The notes beneath the pieces are model-generated. The model searched no databases. It saw only the letters and a program-made list of their open reading frames with translations, and was not told the DNA's origin. From Paenibacillus sp. V4I7 (GTDB lineage: Bacteria > Bacillota > Bacilli > Paenibacillales > NBRC-103111), in NCBI RefSeq assembly GCF_030817275.1, contig NZ_JAUSZD010000002.1:7486001-7550000 (forward strand): DNA of 64,000 bases, written 5' to 3'. A program made the position numbers and the translations under genes. Positions 49,910 to 59,759 of the stretch are shown in pieces (position 1 is the first letter of the stretch; every line of letters begins with the position of its first letter).

Positions 49910-52786
49910 CTAAGCCTCGACCCACTCGCGGCGCAGCGAGAACAGATCGCGCAGCTCGTCGGTCGACAGCTCGGTGATCCAGTTCTCGCCGGAGCCGACG
50001 ATTTGCTGGCTGAGGCCTAGCTTGCGCTCGATCATCTCATCGATGCGCTCCTCCAGCGTGCCCAGCGTCACGAACTTGTGCACCTGTACGTGGCGCGTTT
50101 GGCCGATACGGAAAGCGCGATCCGTCGCTTGATTCTCGACGGCGGGGTTCCACCAGCGATCGTAGTGGAACACATGATTCGCCGCCGTCAGGTTGAGCCC
50201 GATGCCGCCGGCCTTCAGCGAAAGAATGAACACATTCCGCTGCTCGTCGACCGGCTGGCTGACGTCTTGGAAGTGCGCGATCATCTCATCGCGCCCATTC
50301 TTCGGTGTTCCGCCGTGCAGGAACAGCACTTTCTCGCCAAGCTCCTGCTGCAGCACATGCTGGAGCAGGTTGCCCGTCTCCACAAACTGCGTGAAAATCA
50401 AGCATTTGTCACCCTCTTGGCGCAGCTCTTGCACCATCTCAAGCAGGCGCTCCAGCTTGTTCGAGCGTCCGCTCCATGGCGCGTGGATGCCTTCTTTGAG
50501 CAGCAAAGCAGGGTGATTACACACCTGCTTCAGCTTCGTCAGAGCGGCGAGAATGAGACCTCGCCGCTCCATGGCGGAGAGCTTATCCAGACGATCAAAC
50601 ATGTCTTGGATGTAGTTCTCATACAGCGAGCCCTGCTCGGCGGTAAGCGAAATGAACGTCTTCGACTCGTTCTTCTCCGGCAGATCCAGCTGAATTGCGG
50701 GATCTTTCTTCTCGCGGCGCAGCAGGAAAGGGCGGATCAGCTTCTGTACCTTGCCGATTGTCTCACTATCGCGCGTCTTCTCGATGGCATTCACATAGCG
50801 GTGTGTGAATTCGCGCACCGTGCCCAGATAGCCCGGGTTTGCAAAATCAAAGATCGACCACAGCTCCGTGAGCCGATTCTCAATTGGTGTTCCCGTTAAC
50901 GCTATGCGATGGTAACCATCGAGCCGGCGAATAGCCGAAGCTTGCTTCGTATAAGCATTTTTTATATTTTGGGCTTCGTCCAAACAGATGGAGTTCCAGG
51001 CAATTGAGCCTAACTCAACCTCATCCAGATGGGAAAGCGTGTAGGATGTCAAAACTAAGTCAACCTTGCCAACGACTTCTTCATTAAAAGCAGGTCCCTT
51101 TAAACGTTGAGGGCCATAGTGAAGATGAACCTTCAGCGACGGCGCAAAGCGCTTAAGCTCCATCTGCCAGTTCCCGAGCACGGACGTCGGACATACCAAT
51201 AGGGAAGGTGTGTCAGGCTTCTCGTTCTCTTTCACCGTGAGTAAATACGTAATCCACTGAATCGTCTTCCCGAGACCCATGTCATCGGCCAAACAGCCGC
51301 CTAGGCCGAAACGGCGCAGGAACAACAGCCAAGAGATACCGTCCACTTGATAGTGGCGCAGCGATCCTTGAAAGCTGGGCGGCGGCTGTATCGTCGGAAT
51401 GGACTCCACTTGCGTAAGCTGATCGACCATGTGACGCAGCTGTTCGTTCAGCTCGACCTCCATCTCGATGTAGCGCATCGCATCGGGGTCATCCTCGGCC
51501 GGCAATAGCCCACCGGCATCGCCAGCGAAGTGAAGCTCGAGCACATCGCGGAAGGAGAGGCCCTGCTTCTTCTGCACCTGCTTCATAATCTGCTCGACCT
51601 GTGCCATGAACAGCGGGTCGAGCTGAATCCAGTTGCCGCGAATCTGGATCAGCTTGCGCTTCTCCTCCAGCAGCTGCCGGAATTCCTCTTCCGTCAGCTC
51701 CAAATCTCCCACAGCCAGCTTCCAGTCGAACTGCATCAGCTGGGTCAGCCCGAACATCGTCTCCCGTCCAGAACCGACGGAAGACTTGATCTTCGCGCGC
51801 AGCTTCGGCTTCATCTTGCGGATGCGCTCCCACCAGGCCGGCAGGAACACACTCGTCCCGGCCTCTACAAGCCGGACGCTTCCCTCTGCGAGGAAGCGCC
51901 AAGCCTCTTCCTCCGTCAACGTCTGACGGAGCCCGGCACCACCTTCCGCATCCAGCCACGGCAGGATGCGTACCCACTTCGCCGCGTCGCGTTCTACGCG
52001 GCTGAGCTCTGGCAGCCACGCCTCCGGCAGCGGCAGCTCACCAACGACCGGCTCGCCGCTAGGTGTCACGGTGCGCAGCACCTCCGGCGCAAGCCGGTCC
52101 TGCAGCAGCACGCGCAGCTGCCAGCCGGCGCCGTGCGCCAGGTCCGGCTCCACGAGCTGCAGACAGGTACGCATGGGCGACCGGTCTTGACGCCAACCAA
52201 TGGCGACGAGCCAATCCTCCTCGTCGAGCCATAGATCAGCGCCGATCTCACCGCGGCGCATCAAAGGATGCGCGGCTTCGAGCTTGCGCAGATTGTCTTT
52301 CATGAGGCCGTCGGCGTCCACCCACTCGGGAATCAGCGCATGAATCCAGCGCGATACGGCTGGTGATTCTAGAGCCTGCAGCTCCTCAGGAAGCTGCAGC
52401 TTCCAGCCAATTTCGCCAGCTTTCCATTTCTCATAGTCCGGCATGAAGCTCCCGGAAGCTAGTGCCTCCTTTACAGCCGGAGCAAGGCGCATCAGATCCG
52501 CACAGTCCTGATCCCAGCTAAGCTGTAGATGCTGCACAGGTTGCGGATCGCTGAAATAATCGAGTGCATCGAGCGGTTGCAGCTCGATGCCTTCCCGATT
52601 TTGCCACTCGCTGGGCTCCATGAACGTGCCGAAAAAAGAGGCGCGGTGCCAGGCAAACAGCATATTTTTCAAATCAAGAGCATCCCAAATGCCGCCGTTC
52701 TCGCGGGTACCCCATAGAAATAAAGAACCATTAGGTATGGAGCTAACGTGAACTGTCAGCGCGCTGGTTTCGATCATCGAATCCAT
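49910..52786 (-). CDS. SNF2 family helicase with SNF2_assoc N-terminus
   Basis: 958 residues. An N-terminal SNF2_assoc-type region (to about 450) is followed by a two-lobe SNF2 ATPase: Q-region, DDMGLGKTIQW (Walker A, about 505), LDEAQNIKN (motif II DEAQ, about 603), LTGTPIENRLTELWS, and C-lobe motifs FLHGGTPKNGR, KAGGIGLNLTAANHV, NPAVENQATDRAFRIGQ. It is a DNA-dependent ATPase probably remodelling protein-DNA complexes. The start overlaps the end of the SWIM protein gene by 13 bases. The GC content is high in the middle part (51.4-52.4 kb). Confidence 0.93.
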   Translation of the reverse strand: MDSMIETSALTVHVSSIPNGSLFLWGTRENGGIWDALDLKNMLFAWHRASFFGTFMEPSEWQNREGIELQPLDALDYFSDPQPVQHLQLSWDQDCADLMRLAPAVKEALASGSFMPDYEKWKAGEIGWKLQLPEELQALESPAVSRWIHALIPEWVDADGLMKDNLRKLEAAHPLMRRGEIGADLWLDEEDWLVAIGWRQDRSPMRTCLQLVEPDLAHGAGWQLRVLLQDRLAPEVLRTVTPSGEPVVGELPLPEAWLPELSRVERDAAKWVRILPWLDAEGGAGLRQTLTEEEAWRFLAEGSVRLVEAGTSVFLPAWWERIRKMKPKLRAKIKSSVGSGRETMFGLTQLMQFDWKLAVGDLELTEEEFRQLLEEKRKLIQIRGNWIQLDPLFMAQVEQIMKQVQKKQGLSFRDVLELHFAGDAGGLLPAEDDPDAMRYIEMEVELNEQLRHMVDQLTQVESIPTIQPPPSFQGSLRHYQVDGISWLLFLRRFGLGGCLADDMGLGKTIQWITYLLTVKENEKPDTPSLLVCPTSVLGNWQMELKRFAPSLKVHLHYGPQRLKGPAFNEEVVGKVDLVLTSYTLSHLDEVELGSIAWNSICLDEAQNIKNAYTKQASAIRRLDGYHRIALTGTPIENRLTELWSIFDFANPGYLGTVREFTHRYVNAIEKTRDSETIGKVQKLIRPFLLRREKKDPAIQLDLPEKNESKTFISLTAEQGSLYENYIQDMFDRLDKLSAMERRGLILAALTKLKQVCNHPALLLKEGIHAPWSGRSNKLERLLEMVQELRQEGDKCLIFTQFVETGNLLQHVLQQELGEKVLFLHGGTPKNGRDEMIAHFQDVSQPVDEQRNVFILSLKAGGIGLNLTAANHVFHYDRWWNPAVENQATDRAFRIGQTRHVQVHKFVTLGTLEERIDEMIERKLGLSQQIVGSGENWITELSTDELRDLFSLRREWVEA

Positions 52787-54372
52787 TTTCCTTTCTTGAG
52801 CTCTTCTTGGAAAGCACGCAAGCGTGAGAACTTATCAGCTAATCGATATACGTAGTGCTCCCAGCGGTCGTCCTGGCCTAATTGTTTATAGATGCCGTGC
52901 AGTTTCTTAAGCAGTCGAACAGCTGTCTTATAGGAAGCCCTATTTTTCTCCAGAACAGCCCGTTCGGCCGCTTGGTGATAGAGGGGGAGGAGTAGAGCCG
53001 AATCATGCTCTTCAATCGCCTTAAGCTCCATACCATATAAACTCAGTGGTGATATGCGGTTCGCTAATTGTAAGTCCACCCACTGCCGATACCGTTTCGT
53101 TTGCAATAAATATGCCGTGTAATAGTAATAAGAACGAGGCAGCAGGGACTCCATTACCTGCACCCATTCGCTATCGGATTCTAGATGCTTGGTCGTATCG
53201 AGCCAGTATTGGCAAAAGGTCCGGAAATCATCGTGATGTGCATTCGCAATTGACTTGAACAGCCAACGCAGCCAAACAAGCATGTTGTTCCACTGTTTAT
53301 CGTTGTAATAATAGTTCAGGTAAAGGAAGTAATCCTTCGCATTGGGATGAGTGAGCTGCCCTAGACGCTCAAAGGCGCTTGTCGTATCCCCCTGCATAAT
53401 ATCAAAATGCGCTCTTGCCGCCAGAAGTGTATCCTTCTTCCGAGCTAAGAGGTCCTTCTTCGTGAGAAGTGCGTCGAGACGCTGAATTTCCTCTTTTTGT
53501 GCTGCAGAATGATTCGTCAGTTTCCACCAAATGAAGCGGTACACAAACAGCCAATCAATCGGACTATCCTTACCCTGCAGGGCGAATTCTCCGAGCATTT
53601 TCATGGTGGATAGCCAATGTTTGGGTTCCGCCTCGAAAGAGGTATTCACATCAGTTTGTTCCACGAATTCAACCAGCTTATCCTCACAATTTTTCGCGGC
53701 AATTTTGCAGCCGTTCTCGTGATAATAAGACAAATAAGAGCTTTTCGTTTCTTGATAAAATTGTTCGATTTTCCGCATCATGAACAGCACAATATGGAAC
53801 ATATAGAGCTCGCGGGTTGAACTTCTCCAATCTGCCGCATAGCCTGGCAAGGACTCGAGTGCAGAGTCATAGAAGGTTTCGATCGAGTGCTGATGAGAAA
53901 TGGAGAAGCCATGGAATTTTCCTTCAAAAAAGCGATGCCAATCAGCTGGCATAGCCTCTTCAAGAGGCACGTTGGCCTGTGCAGCCGCAGCGGCTTTGCG
54001 TTCCTGTATCAAAGTTGCCCCGCGTGAGGGCTTTTTCCGTGTGTGTATTTGTTGTTTTAACTGTTGAAGCAGCAGTTCCGGACGTCCATAAGGTGCATAC
54101 AAGCTGAAGAAAGTGGCACCGATATGTTTACAAAAGCCATCATAGGAGCAGCTGCACTCACTAGTGGCGAAATTTTCTAAATTAAGCATCGTGTTCAGTA
54201 TTTTTTTGCCTGCGACGGTCGCCTGAACGTTCATGCCTTTCAGATCGACTTCGGTCACACGACCTTTATGGTAATACTCCCAGCCCTGCTCCAGAACGAC
54301 GGCGTCGAAATGAAGCGGGATTTGCTTGATTAGGTAGTTCATTCGATTTTTGGGAATCTGCAGTTTCAGCAT
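52774..54372 (-). CDS. SWIM zinc finger protein, partner of the SNF2 helicase
   Basis: 532 residues. The SWIM motif CSCSYDGFCKH (residues about 70-80; CxC..CxH) lies near the N-terminus after an LNLENFATSE lead-in; the rest is helical, without a recognised domain. SWIM and SNF2 genes are paired in many Bacillota, presumably in one DNA-acting complex. ATG 54372 is favoured over the in-frame ATG at 54498, since AGGAAAG lies 6 bases upstream and homologues begin at this residue (MLKLQIPKN). The reading frame overlaps the SNF2 start. Confidence 0.88.
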   Translation of the reverse strand: MLKLQIPKNRMNYLIKQIPLHFDAVVLEQGWEYYHKGRVTEVDLKGMNVQATVAGKKILNTMLNLENFATSECSCSYDGFCKHIGATFFSLYAPYGRPELLLQQLKQQIHTRKKPSRGATLIQERKAAAAAQANVPLEEAMPADWHRFFEGKFHGFSISHQHSIETFYDSALESLPGYAADWRSSTRELYMFHIVLFMMRKIEQFYQETKSSYLSYYHENGCKIAAKNCEDKLVEFVEQTDVNTSFEAEPKHWLSTMKMLGEFALQGKDSPIDWLFVYRFIWWKLTNHSAAQKEEIQRLDALLTKKDLLARKKDTLLAARAHFDIMQGDTTSAFERLGQLTHPNAKDYFLYLNYYYNDKQWNNMLVWLRWLFKSIANAHHDDFRTFCQYWLDTTKHLESDSEWVQVMESLLPRSYYYYTAYLLQTKRYRQWVDLQLANRISPLSLYGMELKAIEEHDSALLLPLYHQAAERAVLEKNRASYKTAVRLLKKLHGIYKQLGQDDRWEHYVYRLADKFSRLRAFQEELKKGKWIR

Positions 54373-54584
54373 GTGTGCTTTCCTACCCTCCGAGCGGTAC
54401 ATTCCTTCTTCCATAGTAACAGATTTTTCCCGAAATTGCCCATTTCCACAGTTTATGCCAAAGGGTATTTTTTTACACATCAGAAAAAAAGTTCTCATCG
54501 GTTAAAAGGGGTTCACCCTGCATTCCTGCCTATAATATGATAAAGTGAAGCTATACGAAATGCTTTTGAAGGGAGACTGCGCGA

Positions 54585-54878
54585 GTGGGTATTAAATTTG
54601 GCAGAGAATATAAGGACATTGTCACTGATTTCGTGCGCGGCATTGAGCTGGTTGATGGATTTTATGAGCTGTTGGAGATGAATGCAGACGACTGGTTGGA
54701 GCTTGATAAGGACGAACAGGAAGAATGCCTGCGAACGCTGGCTGACGATATTTTTTACGGATTAGGAAACGCACCTGTGATGCAGATAGGCGCGGGATCC
54801 GTTCGCCATGATCCGAATAATCACGTGCTGAAGGTTCATGACGGGGAGAAGTTGGTTTCCGTCATCTATTTGGTCTAA
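54585..54878 (+). CDS. Small conserved hypothetical protein (97 aa)
   Basis: Starts with GTG 54585; AAGGGAG lies 8 bases upstream. The sequence is acidic in the middle (ADDWLELDKDEQEECLRTLADD), with a strand-rich C-terminus ending VSVIYLV. No known domain. It lies 38 bases before recQ in the same direction and may be co-transcribed. A TATAAT box is at 54531-54536, without a good -35. Confidence 0.75.
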   Translation: MGIKFGREYKDIVTDFVRGIELVDGFYELLEMNADDWLELDKDEQEECLRTLADDIFYGLGNAPVMQIGAGSVRHDPNNHVLKVHDGEKLVSVIYLV

Positions 54879-54916
54879 ATAAGGCAGAAGTGTGATATAG
54901 AAAGGTGTATGGAGTT

Positions 54917-56725
54917 ATGCTGGATGGAGCAAGGAAGGTTTTACAACAAGTTTATGGGTACCCGGAATTTCGGGAGGGCCAAAAGAATATCATTACGAAT
55001 CTGCTTGAAGGTCGAGATACGCTAGGCATTATGCCGACGGGCGGAGGTAAGTCGATCTGTTATCAAGTTCCTGCCATGCTCATGGAGGGTGTGACGTTGG
55101 TTATTTCACCGCTGATCTCCTTGATGAAGGACCAGGTGGATGCGCTCCAAGTGCTTGGTGTTCCGGCAACTTTCATTAATAGTACGCTGGAAGCTAGAGA
55201 AGTGGAACAGCGGATGCAAGGCGCCATGCAGGGCAAATATAAACTGCTGTATATCGCGCCAGAGCGGCTGGAGTCTGAACGATTTCGTGCTCGAATGTCT
55301 GCGCTGAATCTTCCGCTTGTGGCTATTGATGAAGCGCACTGCGTGTCGCAATGGGGACATGATTTTCGCCCGAGCTATGTGTCGATTGCTCCGTTCATTC
55401 GCGAGCTGCCTAATCGCCCGATTGTTGCAGCCTTCACAGCTACGGCTACTGCCGAGGTCACAGCAGATATTGCGAGATTGCTTGATTTGGATCAAGCGGG
55501 TATATTCGTCAATGGTTTTTCACGGGATAATCTGGAATTATCGATACTTCGCGGGGAGAATAAACGGGATTACATTCAGAATTATGTGAAAGAGCATACG
55601 CATCAGCCTGGTATTATTTATGCCGCTACACGTAAGGATGTTGAAGAGCTATATGAAACATTGCGCAAAAAAGGCTTCGCCGCAGGGAAGTACCACGCTG
55701 GTCTAACCGACGAGGAACGCTCCTACATGCAGGAGGCATTTCTATATGATGACATTCGGGTGATGATCGCGACGAACGCTTTTGGGATGGGCATCGATAA
55801 GTCCAACGTCCGTTATGTCATTCATTACAATATGCCGAAAAATATGGAGGCTTACTATCAAGAGGCCGGACGTGCCGGTCGTGATGGAGAGCCGAGTGAG
55901 TGCATTCTGCTTTTTAGCGCGCAGGATATTATGACGCAGAAGTTTTTGATCGAGCAGAATCAGCTCTCGCCAGAGCGTAAAGCGAACGAGTATAAGAAGC
56001 TGCAGACCATGATCGACTTTTGCTATTCGCCACGCTGCTTACGCAACGTCATTCTGCACTATTTTGATGAAACCAATATTAAAGATACTTGCGGCAATTG
56101 CAGCTCGTGCAAAGATGATCGCGATACGGTGGATATCACCGTCGAAGCACAGAAGATTTTCTCCTGCATCCGCAGGATGGGGGAGCGTTTCGGCATCTCG
56201 ATGGTCGCCTCCGTGCTCAAAGGCTCGAAGGCGAAGAAGATTGTCGACTATCGCTTCGATCGTCTGCCGACGCATGGTATTATGCGAGATCTGCCAGAGA
56301 AGGAAATTTCTGATCTGATCAACGTGTTGATTTCAGAAGGATATTTGCAGCTATCGGATGGTCAATATCCGGTTGTGAAGCTGCTGCAGCCCGCAGCAGA
56401 AGTGCTTCAAGGGAAGCTGCAGGTGTACCAGAAAGTGCGTAAGCAGCAGGTTAAGGCTGCCGCTATCGATAACACCTTGTTCGAGCAGCTGCGCCTGCTT
56501 CGTCGGGAAATTGCCGCACGCGAGAAGGTGCCGCCATATATTATTTTCTCGGATAGCACGCTGCGTGAAATGAGTGAGATTTGTCCGACATCGGAATCCG
56601 CCATGCTGCGAATCAAAGGTGTCGGCGAGGTGAAATACCGAAACTACGGGAAGCCGTTCTTGGACCTCCTCCGCACGTATGCAGGAGAGAGCGAATTGGG
56701 TGCGGTCGCTTATGATTTTGATTAA
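54917..56725 (+). CDS. recQ: ATP-dependent DNA helicase RecQ
   Basis: 602 residues. Superfamily 2 motifs: PTGGGKSICYQ (about 43), DEAHCVSQWGHDFRP (about 138), TATAT, AGRAGRDGEPS. The zinc site has CYSPRCLRN and CGNCSSC (about 370-397), then a winged helix and a C-terminal HRDC domain (about 515-590). It unwinds recombination intermediates. ATG 54917 has AAAGGTG 9 bases upstream; the in-frame GTG at 54905 overlaps that site. In Bacillus the name RecS or RecQ is used for shorter and longer paralogues; with zinc and HRDC domains this is the RecQ type. Confidence 0.94.
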   Translation: MLDGARKVLQQVYGYPEFREGQKNIITNLLEGRDTLGIMPTGGGKSICYQVPAMLMEGVTLVISPLISLMKDQVDALQVLGVPATFINSTLEAREVEQRMQGAMQGKYKLLYIAPERLESERFRARMSALNLPLVAIDEAHCVSQWGHDFRPSYVSIAPFIRELPNRPIVAAFTATATAEVTADIARLLDLDQAGIFVNGFSRDNLELSILRGENKRDYIQNYVKEHTHQPGIIYAATRKDVEELYETLRKKGFAAGKYHAGLTDEERSYMQEAFLYDDIRVMIATNAFGMGIDKSNVRYVIHYNMPKNMEAYYQEAGRAGRDGEPSECILLFSAQDIMTQKFLIEQNQLSPERKANEYKKLQTMIDFCYSPRCLRNVILHYFDETNIKDTCGNCSSCKDDRDTVDITVEAQKIFSCIRRMGERFGISMVASVLKGSKAKKIVDYRFDRLPTHGIMRDLPEKEISDLINVLISEGYLQLSDGQYPVVKLLQPAAEVLQGKLQVYQKVRKQQVKAAAIDNTLFEQLRLLRREIAAREKVPPYIIFSDSTLREMSEICPTSESAMLRIKGVGEVKYRNYGKPFLDLLRTYAGESELGAVAYDFD

Positions 56726-56745
56726 AATCAGAGGAGTGGTGATAG

Positions 56746-57057
56746 GTGAAGCTAGGGAGCACTGCCATTGATCAGAAGCTTGCGGAGGTGACTGGCTGGA
56801 CGACAGACGATTACAAATGGATTGTGCGCAAATATCGATTTACGGCATTTATGCAAGGCATAGACTTCGTGAATGAAGTCGCGAACATAGCAGAAGACGT
56901 TAACCATCACCCCATGATCGCCATCGATTATAAGATGGTCACGCTGCGACTTACGTCCTGGCATGCAGGCGGCTTAACCGATTTGGATTTCGAATCCGCT
57001 GCTAAATTTGATCAGGCTTTCACTGACATTACTACTAGCGGTGGATCACCTGATTAA
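56746..57057 (+). CDS. 4a-hydroxytetrahydrobiopterin dehydratase (PCD/DCoH)
   Basis: 103 residues, typical family size. The signature NHHPMIAIDYKMVTLRLTSW holds the two adjacent catalytic histidines, and the WHAGGLTDLDFESAAKFD end is characteristic. It recycles pterin cofactors. No aromatic amino-acid hydroxylase gene is in the window, so the pterin-using partner is unknown. The GTG start has GAGGAG 8-9 bases before it. It lies 20 bases after recQ; its 3' end overlaps the convergent GNAT gene by 12 bases. Confidence 0.92.
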   Translation: MKLGSTAIDQKLAEVTGWTTDDYKWIVRKYRFTAFMQGIDFVNEVANIAEDVNHHPMIAIDYKMVTLRLTSWHAGGLTDLDFESAAKFDQAFTDITTSGGSPD

Positions 57058-57570
57058 GCTCGGTCCGTTAAATACCATGCAGTGAAAGGCAGCCATCCCC
57101 GTCGGAGTCCACTTTTCATACGTGTCTGTAATCGTAAAACCAGCTCTCTCGTACGTCTGGATCGCACGTTCGTTCCAGACAAGAACTTCTAGATCAATCT
57201 CCTGCAGGGGCGTCCGGTGCTGGGCTTCTTGAATAAGAAGTTGGACGAATTGGGTACCGATTCCGCTCCCTTTTCCACAAAGATCCGGTCGAAGTCCTAG
57301 CCCTAAACGTGTCACCCCAACAATGGGGAAGAATTGAACGAACCCAGACAATATTCCGTTGTCATCCACCACGGCTCGATACTGCTCAGATCGAATTTGA
57401 GGGTCAGCGAATTCAGCTTGTTCGTGAAGCATTGTCTCCCAAGGAGACCAATTGTATAAATCGTACGGAGGCGAATACTTCCAAGTGCAAAGTTCATGGC
57501 AATTCGCTTCAGTTAGGGTAACGACGCGCCATAGTAAGCTTGCCTGTATCTTTGTATCCGTATTTATCAT
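57046..57570 (-). CDS. GNAT N-acetyltransferase
   Basis: About 174 residues. The domain starts at LWRVVTLTEANCHELCTWKY and has the acetyl-CoA loop in LGLRPDLCGKGSGIGTQFVQ and the final WNERAIQTYERAGF motif. The start is uncertain: ATG 57570 has AAAGG directly before it without spacer, and ATG 57615 has no clear site. Divergent from the membrane protein gene at 57598, with which the longer version would overlap. Substrate unknown. Confidence 0.82.
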   Translation of the reverse strand: MINTDTKIQASLLWRVVTLTEANCHELCTWKYSPPYDLYNWSPWETMLHEQAEFADPQIRSEQYRAVVDDNGILSGFVQFFPIVGVTRLGLGLRPDLCGKGSGIGTQFVQLLIQEAQHRTPLQEIDLEVLVWNERAIQTYERAGFTITDTYEKWTPTGMAAFHCMVFNGPSLIR

Positions 57571-57597
57571 CCTTTCATCTATTGGTCGGAGGTTCAA

Positions 57598-58257
57598 ATG
57601 GATTGGCATAGTCATATTCCAATTAGCACAATAACTTTATTTTCTATGCTCGTTTTGGGATTAACCCTATTCCGAATCTCGTTGAAAACAAAATGGCCAC
57701 TTGTGCTGTTTGTTTCCTTCGTTATTTCATGTTTATTTAGATTATTTTTATCCCAGCAGTGGGCGGAGAGCTTGCATCCTATGCTCATTATTGTAACGGA
57801 AGCGGTCTTTATTCACTATATATTTCGCGTGCGAAAGCTGCATGCGCTCATGGTAGCGTTCCTCGGCTCACTTGGCTATACGGTTTATTTGGCCATTGTT
57901 CTATTTATCATGCCGCTCATTACCCATATTTCAATTGATATTTATTTTGAGGGGCTTGATTCCTCTTATCGTGCTTTGAAAATGGTGGCTGCATTACTTA
58001 CGTACCTCACGGCAGTGGTTCTGGTTAAGAAACGCTTAGGTTTTACCGTTCGAATCGAGTTAAGCTCCAAAAGTGCTTGGCTTCCACAGAAAAATGTCCT
58101 GCTGCATGTGTTTTTCTTCGCATTTCTCCTGTTCTCATTGACTTATTATGGAGTTAAGTTGGAAATAACGTCCATATTCTACTTCGCAGCAGGTTTATGC
58201 TTGCTATTGGGATGGATTATTTATCTCTTGTATCGGAAGGAAATGGAAGACATGTAA
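57598..58257 (+). CDS. Polytopic membrane protein (219 aa), unknown function
   Basis: Seven hydrophobic segments are apparent, ending IYLLYRKEMEDM. GGAGG lies 5 bases before the ATG. The topology resembles the membrane sensor part of AgrC-like or 5TM kinases, without a kinase domain; no family is recognised. It stands alone; the next gene on the same strand is 83 bases away. Confidence 0.75.
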   Translation: MDWHSHIPISTITLFSMLVLGLTLFRISLKTKWPLVLFVSFVISCLFRLFLSQQWAESLHPMLIIVTEAVFIHYIFRVRKLHALMVAFLGSLGYTVYLAIVLFIMPLITHISIDIYFEGLDSSYRALKMVAALLTYLTAVVLVKKRLGFTVRIELSSKSAWLPQKNVLLHVFFFAFLLFSLTYYGVKLEITSIFYFAAGLCLLLGWIIYLLYRKEMEDM

Positions 58258-58340
58258 CCGAGGATACCTTTCATCATAAAGGCAAGATTTGGGGTACAAT
58301 GAGTATATAGACTTACATAGGAATAGGAGGTCACTTCTAG

Positions 58341-58814
58341 ATGACCCAAGTTACAATTCGTGAAGCGGTAATGCAAGATATTCCGCAGTTGAAAACGTTA
58401 ATGCTCGCTTATATTGTGGACTTCTATCAGTATCGACAACCCGAGGATGAGAAGTTGAACGGATTAATTCACCAACTGCTTGAGCAGAAGGAAGGTATTC
58501 AATTCGTAGCGGAGACGGATGACGGGACGCTGGTCGGCTTTGCGACCTTATATTTTACCTTCAGCACTCTGCGTGCTTCCAAAATAGCGATTATGAACGA
58601 CTTATTCGTCATTGAGGCTGAACGTGGCCAGGGTGCAGCAGGGAAACTATTTGCTGCTTGCAAAGGATATGCCGCGAGAAATGGATATGCCAATTTAACA
58701 TGGACAACAGCCAAAGATAACTTCCGCGCCCAAGCATTTTACGATAAAATGGGTGGAGATCGCAGTGATTGGCAGACGTACTCCGTTAATCCAACGAGTG
58801 GGATGGGCGATTAA
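58341..58814 (+). CDS. GNAT N-acetyltransferase
   Basis: 157 residues. The N-terminal strand VTIREAVMQDIPQLKTLM, the central IMNDLFVIEAERGQGAAGKLF acetyl-CoA site (about 93-113) and AQAFYDKMGGDRSDW at the end are canonical for the family. AATAGGAGG precedes the ATG. Substrate unknown. The next gene, a sulfurtransferase, follows after 30 bases, so co-transcription is plausible. Confidence 0.88.
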   Translation: MTQVTIREAVMQDIPQLKTLMLAYIVDFYQYRQPEDEKLNGLIHQLLEQKEGIQFVAETDDGTLVGFATLYFTFSTLRASKIAIMNDLFVIEAERGQGAAGKLFAACKGYAARNGYANLTWTTAKDNFRAQAFYDKMGGDRSDWQTYSVNPTSGMGD

Positions 58815-58844
58815 TCGAATGACGAAAGATGGTGGCATGAAACT

Positions 58845-59681
58845 GTGGAAAATATCGTAAGTCAGACTTGGCTGCTAGGACAGCTTGGCGATGCGAACAT
58901 CGTGATTGCGGATTGCCGCTTTGCGCTAGGACAACCAGAATCAGGCAGACAGAATTATGAGAAAGACCATATAACAGGAGCTGTGTACGTAGACTTGGAG
59001 AAAGACCTGTCCGGTGCCACAATGGCGCACGGAGGTCGGCATCCGCTCCCTGATCTAGGAGCCTTCTCTATCCTCGTGGGCAACCTCGGGATCGATGGTA
59101 CGAAGACCGTCGTGGCTTACGACGATCAAGGCGGAGCCATGGCTTCGCGGCTATGGTGGATGCTGAAATTCCTCGGTCACTCCGAGGTATACGTATTAGA
59201 CCAAGGGTATGCAGCTTGGAAAGCTGCTGGCTACCCGGTTACCGATGAAGTGTCCGCTGTGTTCCCGCGGACTTTCTCACCGAAGGTGAATCGCGCTATG
59301 CTTGCGAGCATGGACGAGGTCAAGGACAAGCTCGGCCGCCTAGGCACCGTGCTCGTTGACTCGCGCGAGGAGCGCCGCTACCTCGGCTTGGAAGAGCCGA
59401 TCGATGCGGTGGCTGGCCACATCCCAGGCGCTCGCAACTTCTTCTGGAAAGGCGTTCTCGGTGAGAACGGCGCTTGGTTGTCAGCTGCGGAGCAGGAGAA
59501 GCACTTTGCCGCGCTGCGCGATGCCGATGAAATCATCGTCTATTGCGGATCCGGCGTGACGGCGTGCCCAAACGTGCTGGGCCTTAGCGAAGCGGGCTTT
59601 GATAACGTGAAGCTCTATAGTGGAAGCTGGAGCGATTGGATCTCGTATGAGGACAATCCGATTGCGAAGGGCGAGGAGTAA
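58845..59681 (+). CDS. Thiosulfate/3-mercaptopyruvate sulfurtransferase (two rhodanese domains)
   Basis: 278 residues. Inactive N-terminal rhodanese (about 1-130, ADCRFALGQPESGRQ) and catalytic C-terminal domain (about 145-275), with the active Cys in IIVYCGSGVTAC (about 233). The CGSGVTA loop fits the thiosulfate/mercaptopyruvate sulfurtransferase class. It moves sulfane sulfur to thiophilic acceptors. The GTG start lacks a strong ribosome binding site. A second rhodanese gene, fused to an ArsR regulator, lies 280 bases downstream, hinting at a sulfur theme. Confidence 0.9.
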   Translation: MENIVSQTWLLGQLGDANIVIADCRFALGQPESGRQNYEKDHITGAVYVDLEKDLSGATMAHGGRHPLPDLGAFSILVGNLGIDGTKTVVAYDDQGGAMASRLWWMLKFLGHSEVYVLDQGYAAWKAAGYPVTDEVSAVFPRTFSPKVNRAMLASMDEVKDKLGRLGTVLVDSREERRYLGLEEPIDAVAGHIPGARNFFWKGVLGENGAWLSAAEQEKHFAALRDADEIIVYCGSGVTACPNVLGLSEAGFDNVKLYSGSWSDWISYEDNPIAKGEE

Positions 59682-59711
59682 GTACTGGGAAGCCGCGTCG
59701 TACGCGGGTTT

Positions 59712-59759
59712 GAGGGCTGTGACAGGTTACCGAGAGGTGGGCTGTTGCGGCCCTCTTTT
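59712..59759 (+). terminator. Terminator after the sulfurtransferase gene, member of a repeated pair
   Basis: GAGGGC (59712-59717) pairs with GCCCTC (59750-59755), with inner ACAG/CTGT, then TTTT. The bases from about 59695 to 59765 resemble the region 63595-63660 (shared TACGGGTTT-like, CTGTTGCGGCCCT and TTTTGGTTT blocks). Confidence 0.7.

Noticed and set aside
50078..52305. Several long plus-strand frames opposite the SNF2 gene
   Set aside because: They arise from the high GC content of the helicase gene; rich in Arg, Leu and His without motifs.
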